DNA of 64,000 bases, taken from Pachyseris speciosa. Taxonomy: Eukaryota > Cnidaria > Anthozoa > Scleractinia > Pachyseridae. The position numbers were made by a program, and so were the translations under genes. Shown here piece by piece: positions 1 to 12,172 of this stretch. Below the pieces are notes generated by a model. The model did not search any database. It was not told the DNA's origin and saw only the letters and a list, made by a program, of their open reading frames with translations. Every line of letters starts with the position of its first letter. Position 1 is the first letter of the stretch. The stretch lies in contig JAEMWC010000232.1 in assembly GCA_016490735.1 (NCBI GenBank), positions 827,501 through 891,500 on the forward strand, read 5' to 3'.

Positions 1-1395
1 TTTGCTTTAAAAGGGAGTATTCCGTTGTTCCTTGTGCTTCATGCAATACATGTGTAATGGTCTGTTTTAATTGCTCAATTTCTCTTCCTAAGAGACGAGA
101 AGAACTGATCAGATTAGACTCATTTGTTGATTGCCGGCATTTTCAGGGTTTTGGGTAACTTGAGAGGGCACTGTGACTTGTTCTTTTTAGTTCATATTTC
201 GAAACAATAGATGACAATAAACAATCAGGGAGAATTTGTCAAAAAATGTACGTCAACTTTAATTTCAGGGGCATCACCTTAAAACTCGAGAAAGAAAGAT
301 TTCTTTGAGCATGGAACTCGTTTTTATTTCGTTTTAAGGTTGATTAAATAATTACAAGAGGCATAATGATAATTGACAACAAACCAAAAAAGTGTAAATG
401 ATGCATAAATGATGTGCCTTACTGGTTAACTGATCACTTTACAGGTTTGTTGATCACAAATGTACAAGTTGTAACAATCATGGTTATGCTTATGACATTG
501 AATTTACATTGTAAGGGGAAGCTACATGATGATTACTACTAAGAACATCTTTGGGCAAGTATTACTAAACAATATCTCCAGATTGATGATTTTCTATACC
601 TGTATAACGATGTATTTACATTTTAAGGAAAACTTACATGTTGATCACTCCTGCATGGGAGTGTATAGCCCAAGGCGGAATTAATGTAGCTTACCGCGAA
701 GATCTTTTAATTCCACTGGGTATTTTCGCTTCACATTTGGCCTCTTATTTAACACAAGTGGGTAGAATGGAGAAGTAAATAAATGAACCAATTTGAAAGG
801 TGCGAACGCTCCACTTAGCATCGTGTTCGATTCGATCTCTTTCAAAGCACAAACAAGAGCCCGCGAAAAGCTCGTGAGCGGTGATGCACAGAAAAGTACG
901 AGGAGAGGTTATCCGCAGTGAAGCTGCGGATGAGATTGATCGATGACTTTTGCAATTGGCGGGAGCATCGCGTTTCCCTGGTGTGGCGTGGCATCAGTGA
1001 CCGTTTAACGCACGAAACCGTTAGCATCTTTTCCGAACATTTTCGTTTTGGATCGTACACTGATTCCATCCTGGGTTATACTCAGATGACATCGAGAGGA
1101 TGGTTAGCGGCTCATGGTATTCCTATCTTATATGTATATGGACACTGCAAACCTACTGAGCTATTCAATATACCTTTAGGGCAGTAACCCAGGATATCAA
1201 CAATGTGATATTAATCAAATTACAAATGATAAAATGTGCTATTTACAAAAATAAGTCCACTTACGTTAAAAATCTCAGACTTTTAAACTTTCGCTTCCAG
1301 AAGTTCTAAACTTCCCAAAAAATCTCAAAATGATGCTGCATTTCTAGTTGCAAACTTCTAAAAATCAAACTGTAGCACATGAAAGTGCACAGATT
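1..1395. other. Downstream flank of gene A, left part of duplicated unit
   Basis: No credible coding sequence. The stretch matches 21062-22280 almost base for base with small indels, so it is the left edge, as seen here, of a tandemly duplicated unit of about 21 kb. The short ORFs (918-1187 on plus, 842-1069 on minus) are not conserved as frames: the second copy has a deletion inside them. Confidence 0.75.
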
Positions 1396-1399
1396 TAAA

Positions 1400-1876
1400 A
1401 AAGAGAACCACCTTGTACAGCATACTAAACAGCACCACAGGAAAGTAGCTTTAATTTGAATGGTCACACTTTAGGATTTTATCCACAGACTCAAAAGCTA
1501 CAACCACCTTGTATAGCATAATAAACAGCACCACAGGAAAGTACTGCTCAGTAGCTTTCATTTGAATGGTCACACTTTAGGATTTCATCCACAGACTCAA
1601 AAGTTAGAACCACCTTGTACAGCATAATAAACAGCACCACAGGAATGTACTGCTCAGTAGCTTTCATTTGAATGGTCACACTTTAGGATTTCATCCACAG
1701 ACTCAAAAGTTAGAACCACCTTGTACAGCATAATAAACAGCACCACAGGAATGTACTGCTCAGTAGCTTTCATTTGAATGGTCACACTTTAGGATTTCAT
1801 CCACAGACTCAAAAGTTAGAACCACCTTGTACAGCATAATAAACAGCACCACAGGAATGTACTGCTCAGTAGCATT
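1400..1876 (-). repeat. 106-bp satellite array, minus orientation, about 4.5 units
   Basis: Tandem units with an exact 106-bp period: the motif GATTTCATCC recurs at 1581, 1687 and 1793. Each unit contains TTGTACAGCATAATAAACAG and GTACTGCTCAGTAGCTTTC. The same monomer occurs in the opposite orientation at 9240-9760 and 51540-51850. The array runs directly into a hexanucleotide microsatellite. Confidence 0.9.
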
Positions 1877-2050
1877 ACTATTACTGTTACTGTTACTCTG
1901 ACTATCACTATCACTATCACTATCACTGTCACTGTCACTGTCACTGTCACTGTTACTGTCACTATTACTATTGTTATTACTATTACTATTACTATTACTG
2001 TTACTCTGACTATCACTGTCACTGTCACTGTTACTGTTACTATCATTACT
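1874..2050. repeat. Hexanucleotide microsatellite (CACTRT / TTACTR)n, short allele
   Basis: Imperfect runs of CACTAT, CACTGT, TTACTA and TTACTG. The unit B counterpart at 22332-23008 is nearly four times longer. ORFs through it encode only alternating V/I/T residues and are artefacts of the repeat. Confidence 0.9.
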
Positions 2051-4812
2051 AGTAAAGGTATTCTTAAAACATCAAAACTGGTTTTAGGGCTGGATAATTA
2101 CAGTTAACTCCTAGAAAAAGCTTATTTCGAGAAGAAAAGCTTTTCTGTCCGCTTTACTTGTTGAGTTGAACTCTTTTCTGTTGCTCTATCTTGATTCCAG
2201 GCTTTGATCTTCTAGGGCTAGAGTTCATTATCATCCCACTCTATGATTTATTTGTACCTTGTTTGTGCCCATATTAGTATGGGATCTCTCCCAAACGTAG
2301 AAGGTTTGACACGTAAATGAAGTTTTTACTACTACTATTACTATGTTGTTCTTGCTTAGCCTTTGACGCGCGTTTTTTGGCCATTTCCTCAAAAAGTGAG
2401 TGACTAATTGGATCTGGCTTTCCGCTTGTTTTGTGGCTCTACCTCGGTATAAGAACCTGTGAAACTCACGAATGACGTAAAATAAAGGAAACGAAACATT
2501 CTTAACGATAGCGTACAGCAAAACAATATAGCTCATAATACAAAGAAAACCTCGCCAGGTTCTTACACCAAGGTAAACACGGCTTAGTTTAATCTGAAGT
2601 AAGTATTCACCTTAATTTGGGTAAATGCCTAACATATATCAGTGTTTTTTCTTTGCCATAAAACGAAAAAGAAGTTTGAAATGTTTCTGGTTTTGCTACC
2701 CACACCTTATCGAATTGTATGCAGGATAGGTAAACATCCTTTTTGAGCATTTTTTTTTCGTAACTTCGAAGGACGTTATCTGTCAAAGGAATTAGCCTGG
2801 TACACTCGCTGAAATGAAATATGATGCAGAAACTTCGTCTACGTGTACAGCGGTTTAATGGCAATATTTTCGCAATAACAACTGAGAAAGTCATTAACTG
2901 GCGAAGACCTTTTTTTATGTGCGAACGTCCGGAAATAGGTGAATGGTACAACCTGCGATCAGGGGAATATGTTTTCGCATCGAGAGGAAGAAAAAAAAAA
3001 TAAACAATTCGCCTGAGCGCTGGTTATGAATGGTGCAAAGTTCAAGTTACAAAATTTACAAAATGACCAAATGCAAGCATGTATGGCTTGGGTCAAATTT
3101 AGGAAAATTCGAAGAAATAACTTTGAAGACATTTGCCAAAACAACGCTAAACTTGGCAACTTTGTCCTGAAATTGAATCAACTGAAATCATGTGTGAATG
3201 ATTTTGTATTTGAAAGCCCAAACAAAAGAATTCAACCATGCACCAAATCCTTTTTCTTTCTGTTCCTTGAGTGTTTCGCAAAAGTCATACGATTATTCAC
3301 AAAATTCTAACCTTCTGGCGACAAAACTATTACGGACCTACAATCATAGCCAAAAGGGACAATGAAGAAAATCCCGCTTCACTGATTATGACGTCAGGTT
3401 TTGAATCTCTTTACGGTGGCCAATTTACAATGTCAACTCAGTCGATAAAACCAAATCTTCGCGTACCACCTCTCTACCTACCCAGCACCATAGTCTAGAA
3501 ACTGTACAAACTAACCCCCTTACACACTTACAGTGTTGATAGCGACTGTTACGTAGACATCGCGATAAACCAACATCGCATGTCGGTGGGGAGGGGGGGG
3601 GGGGGGGGAGTGGGTTTGGGGGATACGGCGTTGTGGTTAACGTTTTTTCCAGTGTCCGAAAATGTTACCAAGATTCTACCTTTCCCAAGTAATAAGCAGT
3701 CTGTAACCCAAAGTAGAGCGAATTTACAGAAGGTTAGATTTAATTTCAAGGTGAAATCGTCACTTATGCCCTCTTTGTACCATGCCCTTCAATTATGACG
3801 CAGGTCTCTGGAATATTAAAGAGACACTGTCGCGTGATTTGGATCAGTAAACCCAGAGGTGGTATTTTCACCAATGGAACCTTTTAAAAAGTCTTGTAGT
3901 TTTTTTGTGAAGTTCTTAATACGTGCCTTGAAACTTTTTGCACCTCTCCATGGCCATGGGTGTTAGTGGATTGCTACTGCTTCTTCAAGTTTTGTCATTG
4001 TGTCTTGCAAAAATCGCCATAAAATAGTCTAGTTTCTTTTCCTTCGGAGAAATAATTTGGAACTGATACCTCCCCGTGCCATGGAACATTAGCCAATCGT
4101 GTAATAGGAAGAGTACATACTTACAATTTAAATTCCAATTCGATCCCTAATGCTCGGACGTTTAATACATGAGTCCCCGGATCGGGAGATTGGGCAACCG
4201 CTCCTCACGCTATCAAGCTTAAAGATCTTGATTTGATTTTGATTTGATTTTGTTTTTGCACCATGCCCTTCAGTTATGACGCAAGCCTTTGGAATATTAA
4301 AGGTACACTGTCGCGTGATTTGGATAAACCCAAAGGTGGTATTTCCACCAATCGACCAATGGAACCTTTCAAAAAGTTTTACAGTTTTTTTTATGAAGTT
4401 CTTAATATGTGCCTTGAAAGTTTTTGCACTTCTCTACGGCCATGGGAGTAAATGGATTGCAACTACTTCTTCAAGTTTTGTCATTGTGCCTTGGAAAAAT
4501 CGCCATAAAATAGTCTAGCTTCTTCTCCTTCGGAGAAATAATTGGAACTGATACCTCCCCGTGGAATATTAGCTTAACGTGTAATAGGAAGAGTATATAC
4601 TTACAATTTGAACAAACTTTAACAAGAATTCCCGCGGCAGTGGCCCTTATAAGTCAACGGTGCTGGCTCAAACGACATTACTTACATAAGATAGGTAGAT
4701 TTAACTGTGAAGAGGTCTTACATCAAAATAAAGAATGATTCAAGGCTTAACATGCTTCAAAGTCTGTGCGAACGCTGCCTGAATTGGCTCTACCGGCCCT
4801 GGTTTATCCAAT
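2051..4812. other. Intergenic region downstream of gene A
   Basis: No recognisable coding sequence. It aligns with 23005-25160 in unit B. It holds a poly-G run at about 3590-3608, a fragment at 3400-3490 resembling a Penelope-like terminal repeat (compare 15787-15890), and a local direct duplication: the stretch from 3781 recurs from 4262 with an offset of 481 bp. Unit B has this segment once (24637-24960), so the doubling happened after the larger duplication or was lost in B. Confidence 0.6.
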
Positions 4813-7800
4813 TTAACTAGTTGTTTCGTAAAATACTTCAATATCAGTGGGAGTGAAGAAAAAGCTACCAGCGTAAAATCTGCAGGAAGAACCAGGAGAA
4901 TAGCGCGCTGGGAGAGGGTAGGAGTAGCCACACCTAGTGTGTGACCCATTGATGCTTCTGGCGTTGGCACTGATGTGGATGTCGTGTCCGCCGCCAAACG
5001 TTGGCCCGACGTTACGACATCTGCGAATAGCGTACGGATTACCTGAGCGCACCTTTCGCTTCACAGGATTATTACCATAAATATTATACAGTGAGTAGAT
5101 GAAGGCTTTATTGTCGGTGTCGTAACTGCAAGGATCTAGGAAAAAAAACAAAAACAATTCACATAACTAAATAATTCTGCGAGATTACATCAGATGTTTG
5201 TGAAAACAATTCCTCTCGCACTCTTTTATATTTGTCCATGGCTGCCACAACTTCTGCCGAAACGCAACAGTTTTCGGGCTGAGAGGTTGTGTTGGGGAAA
5301 GTAGACTGCGCAAATATAGCGTTTTTTCAGTATTGCTAACCGCTGTGCCTGAATCAATCAGCAACATTAATCCGCAGTTCAAATATGTGATTTTCATATA
5401 TTCATACTCATATATTCACCACTCACGGGTATATTACGAACCAACTAAACGACCAGCTCCCAGATGGCTTGTTAGCTTAGTCGGTAGAGCACTGCACCGG
5501 TATCACAGAGGTCGTGGGTTCAAATCCCGTACAAGCCTGAATTTTTTTTTCAGGCTTTATTTTCACTACTCCTTAAGTAGTGTTCATAATTGCGATGATC
5601 AGTCAAATAGTTAAACATTTAATCCGCAGCTCAAATATATGATTTTCATATATTCATTCTCATATAGTAGTAATTAATACTCTGGCTCCATAGCTAGTCA
5701 CTTCATGTCAGGTATCCTGTGATGGACTAGCAGTCTATCCAATTTCTTGGCTTAATTTATTGAAAGGTGAGCGATTTTATTTTTTATTTGCGTGATACTT
5801 GCGTGAGGTAGAAACCATTAATTCTCCTGTGATAGTACAGCATTCTGTGATACTTACTGCTATGCCAAGAAAGGCTGGTGTATCCACCAAATAGGTAACT
5901 ACCGACTTTGATGATGGTAACAGTAGGTCCCTTTTCATCACACCCGCTGTGGAATGTAGAGGCCGCCCAACCGTCTGAAGCAGCGCGCCAACACCTCACA
6001 AACCTACTTCGTGCTGAGTCCTGCAGAACTGGTTCTAAAAAGGAAGTCAAGTTGTACATGTACAGAGACATATTTGCGTTGTCAAAGCCATTGAGAATAC
6101 TGGATGTATGGAGGCCATCTATACGAAAGGAAAAAAAATTCAAGTAAAAAATAAAGTAGCAAGTTTGTTTCAGAGAAAATAGAGCGACGGGAGAAATTGT
6201 AAAGGTTGACCTTTCTCTCGTAAAACTCTCTTTGGACGGAATGTCTGCCACATTGAATTTCAAAATAAGCGCAGAATTAACAGGCAGTTGGGCCGATGTG
6301 AAAAGGTTTTGCTTATGTATGAAAAACAATTGCATCGGTGGTTCGAGGAAGAGTTTTTGAACCTTTTCTGAAAGAATTTCCTATTCGTCCCCAGAAAATT
6401 GCTATTGTCATTATTATGGTGCTTTATTTATTGATTTTGAACATTTTTGTTTAATTTGACGGTTAGGAGACGTCTCGGAGAAATCGAGAGATTACATATG
6501 GTGAATCTAAAACCCAAAACCGTGGTTTTAAAGAAATAAGGACGTTATATAAAGTTGTCAACCAACTCCTTGGTAAGTGGAGGACAGTAGGGGGAGGGGG
6601 GTTGGGGAGTGGAGGGAAGGGGGGGGGGAGGGGTGCCGTTCAGTTATCCAAATCCAGACCTTATTTTAGCTTGCGTGCAAACGTCTCCTATTTCCCTTTT
6701 CCTCGTGCAACAAATGAAATAAGAGACGTCTGCACGCGGGCGAACCTTATTTCGGACTGAAATGCATCATTTTCTACAGCCCGTTTTCAACCCTGTTTTC
6801 TGAGTTGTAGAAATTGCCGACTACCTTTTGATGCTTGGCGTCGATGCCACGGAAGTGAATACCAGGAAAAAATAATTGCTGAACATTCGGTTCGAATCAT
6901 ATATTTTTTCTGTTCTCCCTTTTCATTTCTTGATAAAAATACATGTTTATACCCTTTTGTGGTTCTCTTACGAACTAAACCCAAATGCGGCATAGCTTTT
7001 TTTGCAGAGGACAGCAAAGAAATGTAACAGAATTTTTATACGTACGCGCAGAGCCATTATTTTTATCATTAAAATTATTATTTTGTGGCGTTCTCGTTGC
7101 CGTTGCCGTCCTCGTTAATATACATATAATACATATAATATACCTTTCTTCACATTTAAACTAGATAACGAACGAAAAGTATATAATGAACGAAGAAGAT
7201 CGAAATCCTTCAATCAACAACAGTCCACGCGAGCATCGAAACGCACCAATCACCACCAATCACGGTGCTACTTATACTGATATACAGCCAGTCGACACCA
7301 TCGCCTGATGAAAACCAGCAGTATAGAGATCAGCATGTCGCGATCCTCAACTATACGACTAAATCGTGAGGCAAACGATTGTCTCAGCTACCATTTCAAA
7401 ACACCTTTCACGAAAAGGACGTGTTAGATAGTCCATCAGCCTCACTCCCAGTCTCTCTCATCTAAATGTCCCTTAAAAGAGGACCTGGGAACAAGGCTGA
7501 TCTGTACGTATTTCATGACTCACGAGCGTGTTTGCAAGTTTTTCCGTCTCCGAAAAAGGGTGAATGGCAAGCACAGCTGTAAGATCCCACGGTGTTCGTG
7601 CAGGTGGCATTAGCGTGACAACCATGCGAATCACTTGCACACTCGTCAATATCTGGAAAGTAAATAAGATGGTTGGTTTACTTAGTGTGAGATCCAATCT
7701 AAGTCACGTTTTGAACCATTTTAATTAGGTCACGTAAAATAAAGTCACACCTAAGTTGACACTGGGAAAGGTTACCCTTCACCTATAAACATTTCTGAAC

Positions 7801-10296
7801 CTGTCTAAACTAAAACCTCTAGCGTCCAAAGGCGAGGAGTTCCAGACGTGAACACCCCGGGGGTCGGGAAGGGGGTGGGGATTCCCTATAATGGCCTATA
7901 CGGGGAGGCTCCACCCGAAAGGGGTACCTTTTTCACGCTTCATGTATATGAGAGGGTAGGTATTTTACGAGTCGAAGTATATGAAAGGGCAGGGAAATCT
8001 GCATTGAGATATTTAAAAGGGCCTTTCATTAAAATACTTCGAACACACATACCTTATGACTGTACTGTTTTAATTTATTGGACTCTGCATGAAAATGACA
8101 AGAAGACTTCCTGTTTTAGGTATACAACACCGCTTTAGCTGAAACGAATTCTTCCTAGATGTAAGCAGTCCTGCTCCACCCACCCCCCTCGAAAATTAGG
8201 GGATCCTACTGAAGATATTACTTTTGAATAACTTCCTATGTAATGGAGCCTTGGAACAATATGTCTAAAGCTACGTTAGAAAGGGCAGCAGTCTCTGCCC
8301 ATTTTTTCATGCGTTTGAAGGCATGAATCAGTTGCAGGTAGGTCGTGTTTTGTTTGGGCTTAAATACAGCAACACTCTTCCCACCACAGCTTTCAGATGA
8401 AAACACAGTTCTTCCCAGTGCCGTTTATCCCCTTTCCCTAGGGGATCTTACTGGAGATATGCCCATTGGATTACTTGCTATGTAATTGAAAAGGGTCAAC
8501 GCGTGGTCCCTGCCCATTTTTCATGCCTTGGAAGGCATGAGACAGTTGCAGGTAATTTCAAACCAACCAAAAATCCTTTTACTCAATGGGACCCGATAAA
8601 CGGCCAACCAACCGAAAACAATTCGCCAAAATACGCAGCCATCAAGGACAGATGTTTAGTTACTCTAAGGAGCCGTGAATCGCAAGTCCATTCCATTCTG
8701 CTCACGCTGCACACCGTGATGTGGTCCTAGCCCCTCGCTCCACGCTCTAAGTCCCATACTACGATTGCACACTCACCACATAATAACGCATTCACCCATT
8801 TATCTTTCAAGAAAGAAAACTTTAACATACCGTTTGTTGTCATGTTACAGTAAGCGGAGACACTCGGCCCTGGTATGATAGAGTAGAACCAATATTTACC
8901 GCTGACAGCCTGGCCCTCCTCATTGTCCTTGATTTCTTGGCAAGACTTGGCCGGCAGCTCAGGGATGGAGCCAAGAGGTACTGCAAAAGGCAAAGCCAAT
9001 TGACAATTTACTTAAATTGCAATGCTTCTATTAATTTATGAATGTATTTATTATTTCGTGATGTGTAACTAGTTGTGGCTAAATAATAAACTGAACTGAA
9101 CTGAACTGAACTGAACAGAACATGAAGTCCAAACGCCAAGTCAGTCGGATGAAAATCTGCAGAGCGGCACGATTCTTATGCTACCATTTATTTTGGTGTA
9201 CAAGGAACATGGTTGTAACTCTTGAGACTGTGGACGAAATCCTTAAAGCTATTTAAAAGCTCATTCAAATAAAAGCTACTGAGCAGTACTTTCCTGTGGT
9301 GCTGTTTATTATGCTGTATAAGGTGGTTTTAACTTTTGAGTCTGGACGAAATTCTAAAGTGTGACCTTTAAAATGAAAGCTACTGAGCAGTACTTTCCTG
9401 TGGTGCTGTTTATTATGCTGTACAAGATGGTTCTAAGTTTTGAGTCTGTTGATGAAATCCTAAAGTGTGACCATTGAAATGAAAGCTACTGAGCAGTACT
9501 TTCCTGTGGTGCTGTTTATTATGCTGTACAAGTTGGTTCTAGCTTTTGAGTCTGTGGATGAAATCCTTAAGTGCGACCTTTAAAATGAGAGCTACTGAGT
9601 AGTACTTTCCTGTGGTGCTGTTTATTATGCTGTACAAGGTGGTTTTAACTTTTGAGTCTGTGGATGAAATCCTACCATGTTACCATTCAAATGGGAGCTA
9701 CTGAGCAGTACTTTCCTGTGGTGCTGTTTGCGTTTATTATACTGTAAAAGCTGGTTCTAACCAGTCCGAAAAGGGATATTACATGGTATGCTAAGAGAAC
9801 GTGGCGTCATACTATGCTGTAGAAACTAAAATGGCTCATGAATCAGTGACATAAGCCTTGTGCATAATGAAAAGGTCGAGGGTAATCGCGGATGAATAAA
9901 ACACCTGCGCGCATTCTGATTGGCTGTTTTCTGTATGACATGGTATAAATAATGATATCTGTGACTCATACCTCTACGAACGTCCAGTTTAACATAGTAT
10001 CGGTCTGAGTCGTTCACAAAATTCTCGGGGCTTGCTTCCTTTGTGCGGTTGTTGTACTCACACACACTCTTTGATTTTACGAAGTTGAAACTTTGGCAGA
10101 CGTTTTCTAATCTGCATGTAAACAGACATTCTGCATGACCGGATGGGGCAAATCGCTTGTCATAAGTGTGTCCACGTAACATCTTGCCGTATATAGAGGC
10201 CTGGCGAGGTCCATTGCATTGCTCAGCAGCAAATGCGGCGTTGTAAACCATGTCTGAGAGTAAGATCGCAATCATTATCGGTGTAGACCCCACCAT
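4813..10296 (-). CDS. Secreted PAN-fibrinogen-like-EGF-TLDc protein, copy A
   Basis: Five predicted exons on the minus strand: 10296-9972, 8980-8831, 7652-7524, 6118-5858 and 5135-4813; 1188 nt, 395 aa. Exon 1 starts with a hydrophobic signal peptide, then a PAN/apple-like domain (residues about 25-108) with conserved Cys and the stretch [19 protein letters not shown]. Exon 2 (about 109-158) has SCQEI and AYCNM, like the start of a fibrinogen C-terminal domain. Exon 3 is a calcium-binding EGF beginning DIDEC. Exons 4-5 are a TLDc domain (about 203-395) with [21 protein letters not shown] and a C-terminal IEVFYE. All introns have GT/AG ends in phase 1, and the frame stays open throughout. This supports an extracellular role, perhaps adhesive or matrix-related; similar mixes occur in coral skeletal organic matrix proteins (inference). 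Unlike copy B it has one EGF. The start was chosen by alignment with copy B; an in-frame ATG lies a few codons upstream. Confidence 0.8.
5361..5555 (+). repeat. tRNA-derived SINE in the last intron of gene A
   Basis: A tRNA-like body at 5466-5537 has a perfect 7-bp acceptor stem (GGCTTGT / ACAAGCC), an A box (TAGCTTAGTCGG, 5473-5484) and a B box (GGTTCAAATCC, 5518-5528). It is followed by a T-run inside a small hairpin, which could end Pol III transcription. The anticodon arm pairs poorly and position 33 is not T, so a SINE is likelier than a working tRNA-Thr. The AT-rich leader at 5361-5460 also precedes the copy at 50097-50168, so leader and tRNA part moved together. Confidence 0.75.
5666..5745. 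repeat. Single unit of the 66-bp minisatellite
   Basis: One imperfect unit with TAGTCACTTCATG, ATCCTGTGATGGACTAGC and TATCCA. It matches the monomer that is multiplied at 25945-26818 and 30703-31440 in the same intron of gene B. It lies just before the conserved sequence leading to the TLDc exon at 5858. Confidence 0.75.
7080..7420 (+). repeat. Penelope-like element 3-prime fragment (intron of gene A)
   Basis: About 340 bp resembling the tail of the decayed Penelope-like copy at 16320-16510. Shared features are the stretch around CCTTCAATCAACAAC, ATCGAAACGCACCAATCA and CCTGATGAAAACC. No coding part remains. The same fragment is in gene B (33410-33640), so it predates the duplication. Confidence 0.5.
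7856..8130 (+). mobile_element. hAT-like MITE, right-truncated, holding the empty RAG1-like transposon site
   Basis: Starts with CCCGGGGGT directly after GTGAACAC (7848-7855). The unit B copy has GTGAACAC on both sides and matching ends (34100, 48300), so this is an element with an 8-bp target duplication, as expected for hAT-like elements. The right half is missing here after about 8130. Positions 8047-8055 (ACATACCTT) are the intact target used by the 13.9 kb transposon in unit B. The sequence resembles an abundant anthozoan repeat (recollection, not searched). Confidence 0.75.
9084..9120. repeat. (CTGAA)n microsatellite
   Basis: Five to six copies of the pentamer CTGAA, the last ones imperfect, within an intron of gene A. 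Confidence 0.85.
9240..9760 (+). repeat. 106-bp satellite array, plus orientation, about 5 units
   Basis: Same monomer as 1400-1876 but on the opposite strand. GAAAGCTACTGAGCAG recurs at 9375 and 9481, a 106-bp spacing. It sits in the first intron of gene A. The counterpart in gene B is 51540-51850. Confidence 0.9.
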
Positions 10297-10385
10297 TTTA
10301 TACTTCTCGAACACCGCCATTTTATACTTCTCGTCAGCAAAGGAGAGCCTGCAGGCATTTTCGAAAAATAATTGTATCGGACTTA

Positions 10386-10786
10386 GGGCCTGTTCACATG
10401 GAGGTGGGGGACCCCAGGAAGGTGAGGGCCCCCAACTAGGTGGGGTTACCAATCTCTCCATACAATCTCTCTTTATTTCTCGATCGCGCTCACATGTGAG
10501 GTGGGGTACCTCATCGAGGCGGGTTACCCGGTCAGTCAGGGCGGGTAACCCGCTTAGCTGGGGTGAGTTTTCTCCATGTGAATGCTGGAGGTGGGGTGGG
10601 GTAATGTTCATCCGGGCAATTGTCTCTGAATTCTTTTCTTAATATACGTTCTTAGCGACCACGCGATAGCATTTTAAACCTCACCCCAGCGCCCCGGGGT
10701 TGCATGTGAAGGCTAGCTTTTTTGGACCACGGGTAGGTGGGGGACCTCACCTTCCTGGGGTCCCCCACCTCCTTGTGAACAGGCCC
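10386..10786. mobile_element. Harbinger-like MITE (401 bp) just upstream of gene A start
   Basis: Terminal inverted repeats of more than 40 bp begin GGGCCTGTTCACATG and end in the near reverse complement. It is flanked by TTA at 10383-10385 and 10787-10789, the 3-bp TWA duplication typical of PIF/Harbinger. It is G-rich, codes for nothing, and lies 90 bp upstream of the gene A start codon. Unit B has the unoccupied site (one TTA at 52469-52471), so it jumped in after the duplication. Confidence 0.88.
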
Positions 10787-11743
10787 TTAATATTATTACT
10801 AGCACAGTGTTTTTCAATTGATTATCCAAAGTAATTCGCATTTGTTTGGTTTTGCTTTACTTCGCTCTGTGATTGGTTGGCAGAACTCGCGCTACTTTCT
10901 TAACCAATGAGAAGCAAACCAACACCAATCGTGGTTTGCATGCGCGCATTTTCCCGCGCTTGGGGTCGGCTTCATGCAACTACTTTCATCCTCAGTTGGA
11001 TCATTGACCTGGTTGCGTTTTAATGCGGTTTGGTCAAAGCAATAACTTTGGATTTCGTTTTAAGGCACCAAATTGAAAACCACTCTATTGATGTTACGTC
11101 ATTGTTTTCGATCAAACCTGTGTTTTCCGGCCAAATTTTCGGTTTTGGATCACGTATCTGAAAACTATTCATTTTCGGAGTTTTTTCGTTAATTTACGTA
11201 TGGAGTAAAGGCCCAACCTGATGAACAAAATATACCTTTTCAAATAAATAATCTCGAAAACAAAGGATAAAATACTAAACTACACGCTTATGAAACCCAA
11301 CCAAGTTCGCCTGTTGCTTCAGGTGACGGGAAGTTTTGCGCAATCTTACACTGTGTATGTCTTACGAACACATCCTTGCCTTGGAGTCCATCAAAGCTAT
11401 CAGTAAAACTTCGGAAATTCGCAGGTGTGAGATTTGTCCATGTTTTAAATGTTTTTGCCAGTTGAAATGTAGGCTCCTTTTATTTCGCTCCTTCTTCCTT
11501 TCGTTAATCTCGCATGTCTGCCTTATCACTTCCCATTGACGACATTATATTCATTCAAGAAAAAAGCTTGAGACCATCCTACCAAACTTTCGCAGCGCGT
11601 TAAAAACATTTTAAAAACATTTGTAAAACATGTTTCAACTGCCATATCGTTCTACAGTTTACATTTTGTTGGTATTGTGATTTCATCTGAACCGACAAGG
11701 ATTGTTTTAGCATCCCACAGTAAAACTATTTGTTATTAGTTAA
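10787..11743. other. Upstream flank of gene A
   Basis: No coding sequence seen. It aligns with 53160-54420 in unit B. AT-rich. Confidence 0.55.
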
Positions 11744-12172
11744 AGTGTACCTAGCCCCAAAATATTTTTTCCGCTAATATAAAACTGTTCACCTTTTCCA
11801 AACACATGTAGCCTTTATTTCCAGTTTTGGACATTTTTATAAGCTTCCAAACTTACGATAAACTAAGTATCGTCTGTTTCACGACCGAGTCAGAGGGGGC
11901 ATGGGTCTCTTCCCGGTTTGACGTCACAAACTGATTTGCATGCATGTTTACAAAGACTTACCGCGATGCAAATCAGTTTGTGACGTCAAATCGGGAATAG
12001 ACCCATGCTTCTTCTGACTCAGTCGTGAAACAGATGATGGCTAGAATTCGAATCTTTTACAGCCTATAAAAAGTCAAGATTTGGTTTAGAAAAGCGCTAA
12101 AAGGCACAATGCGTTTCGAACAGGTGCAAAGATTTATTTTAGCGAAAAAAATATTTTGGGGTTAGGTGCACT
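11744..12172. mobile_element. MITE with TTAA (or TA) target duplication, 429 bp
   Basis: Terminal inverted repeats read AGTGTACCTAGCCCCAAAAT on the left and the reverse complement of AGTGCACCTAACCCCAAAAT on the right. TTAA flanks both ends (11740-11743, 12173-12176). The ends are equally compatible with a TA duplication (mariner type) or TTAA (piggyBac type). A second palindrome at about 11872-12045 forms a long internal hairpin around GATTTGCATGCATG. Confidence 0.75.

Noticed and set aside
5466..5537. Functional tRNA-Thr gene
   Set aside because: A and B boxes and acceptor stem are good, but the anticodon arm is poorly paired and lacks T33, and the same leader accompanies other copies, which fits a SINE.
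7524..7652. Frame with [19 protein letters not shown] at 7473-7697 as the coding frame
   Set aside because: The neighbouring frame gives a standard EGF ([15 protein letters not shown]) with splice borders in the right phase.
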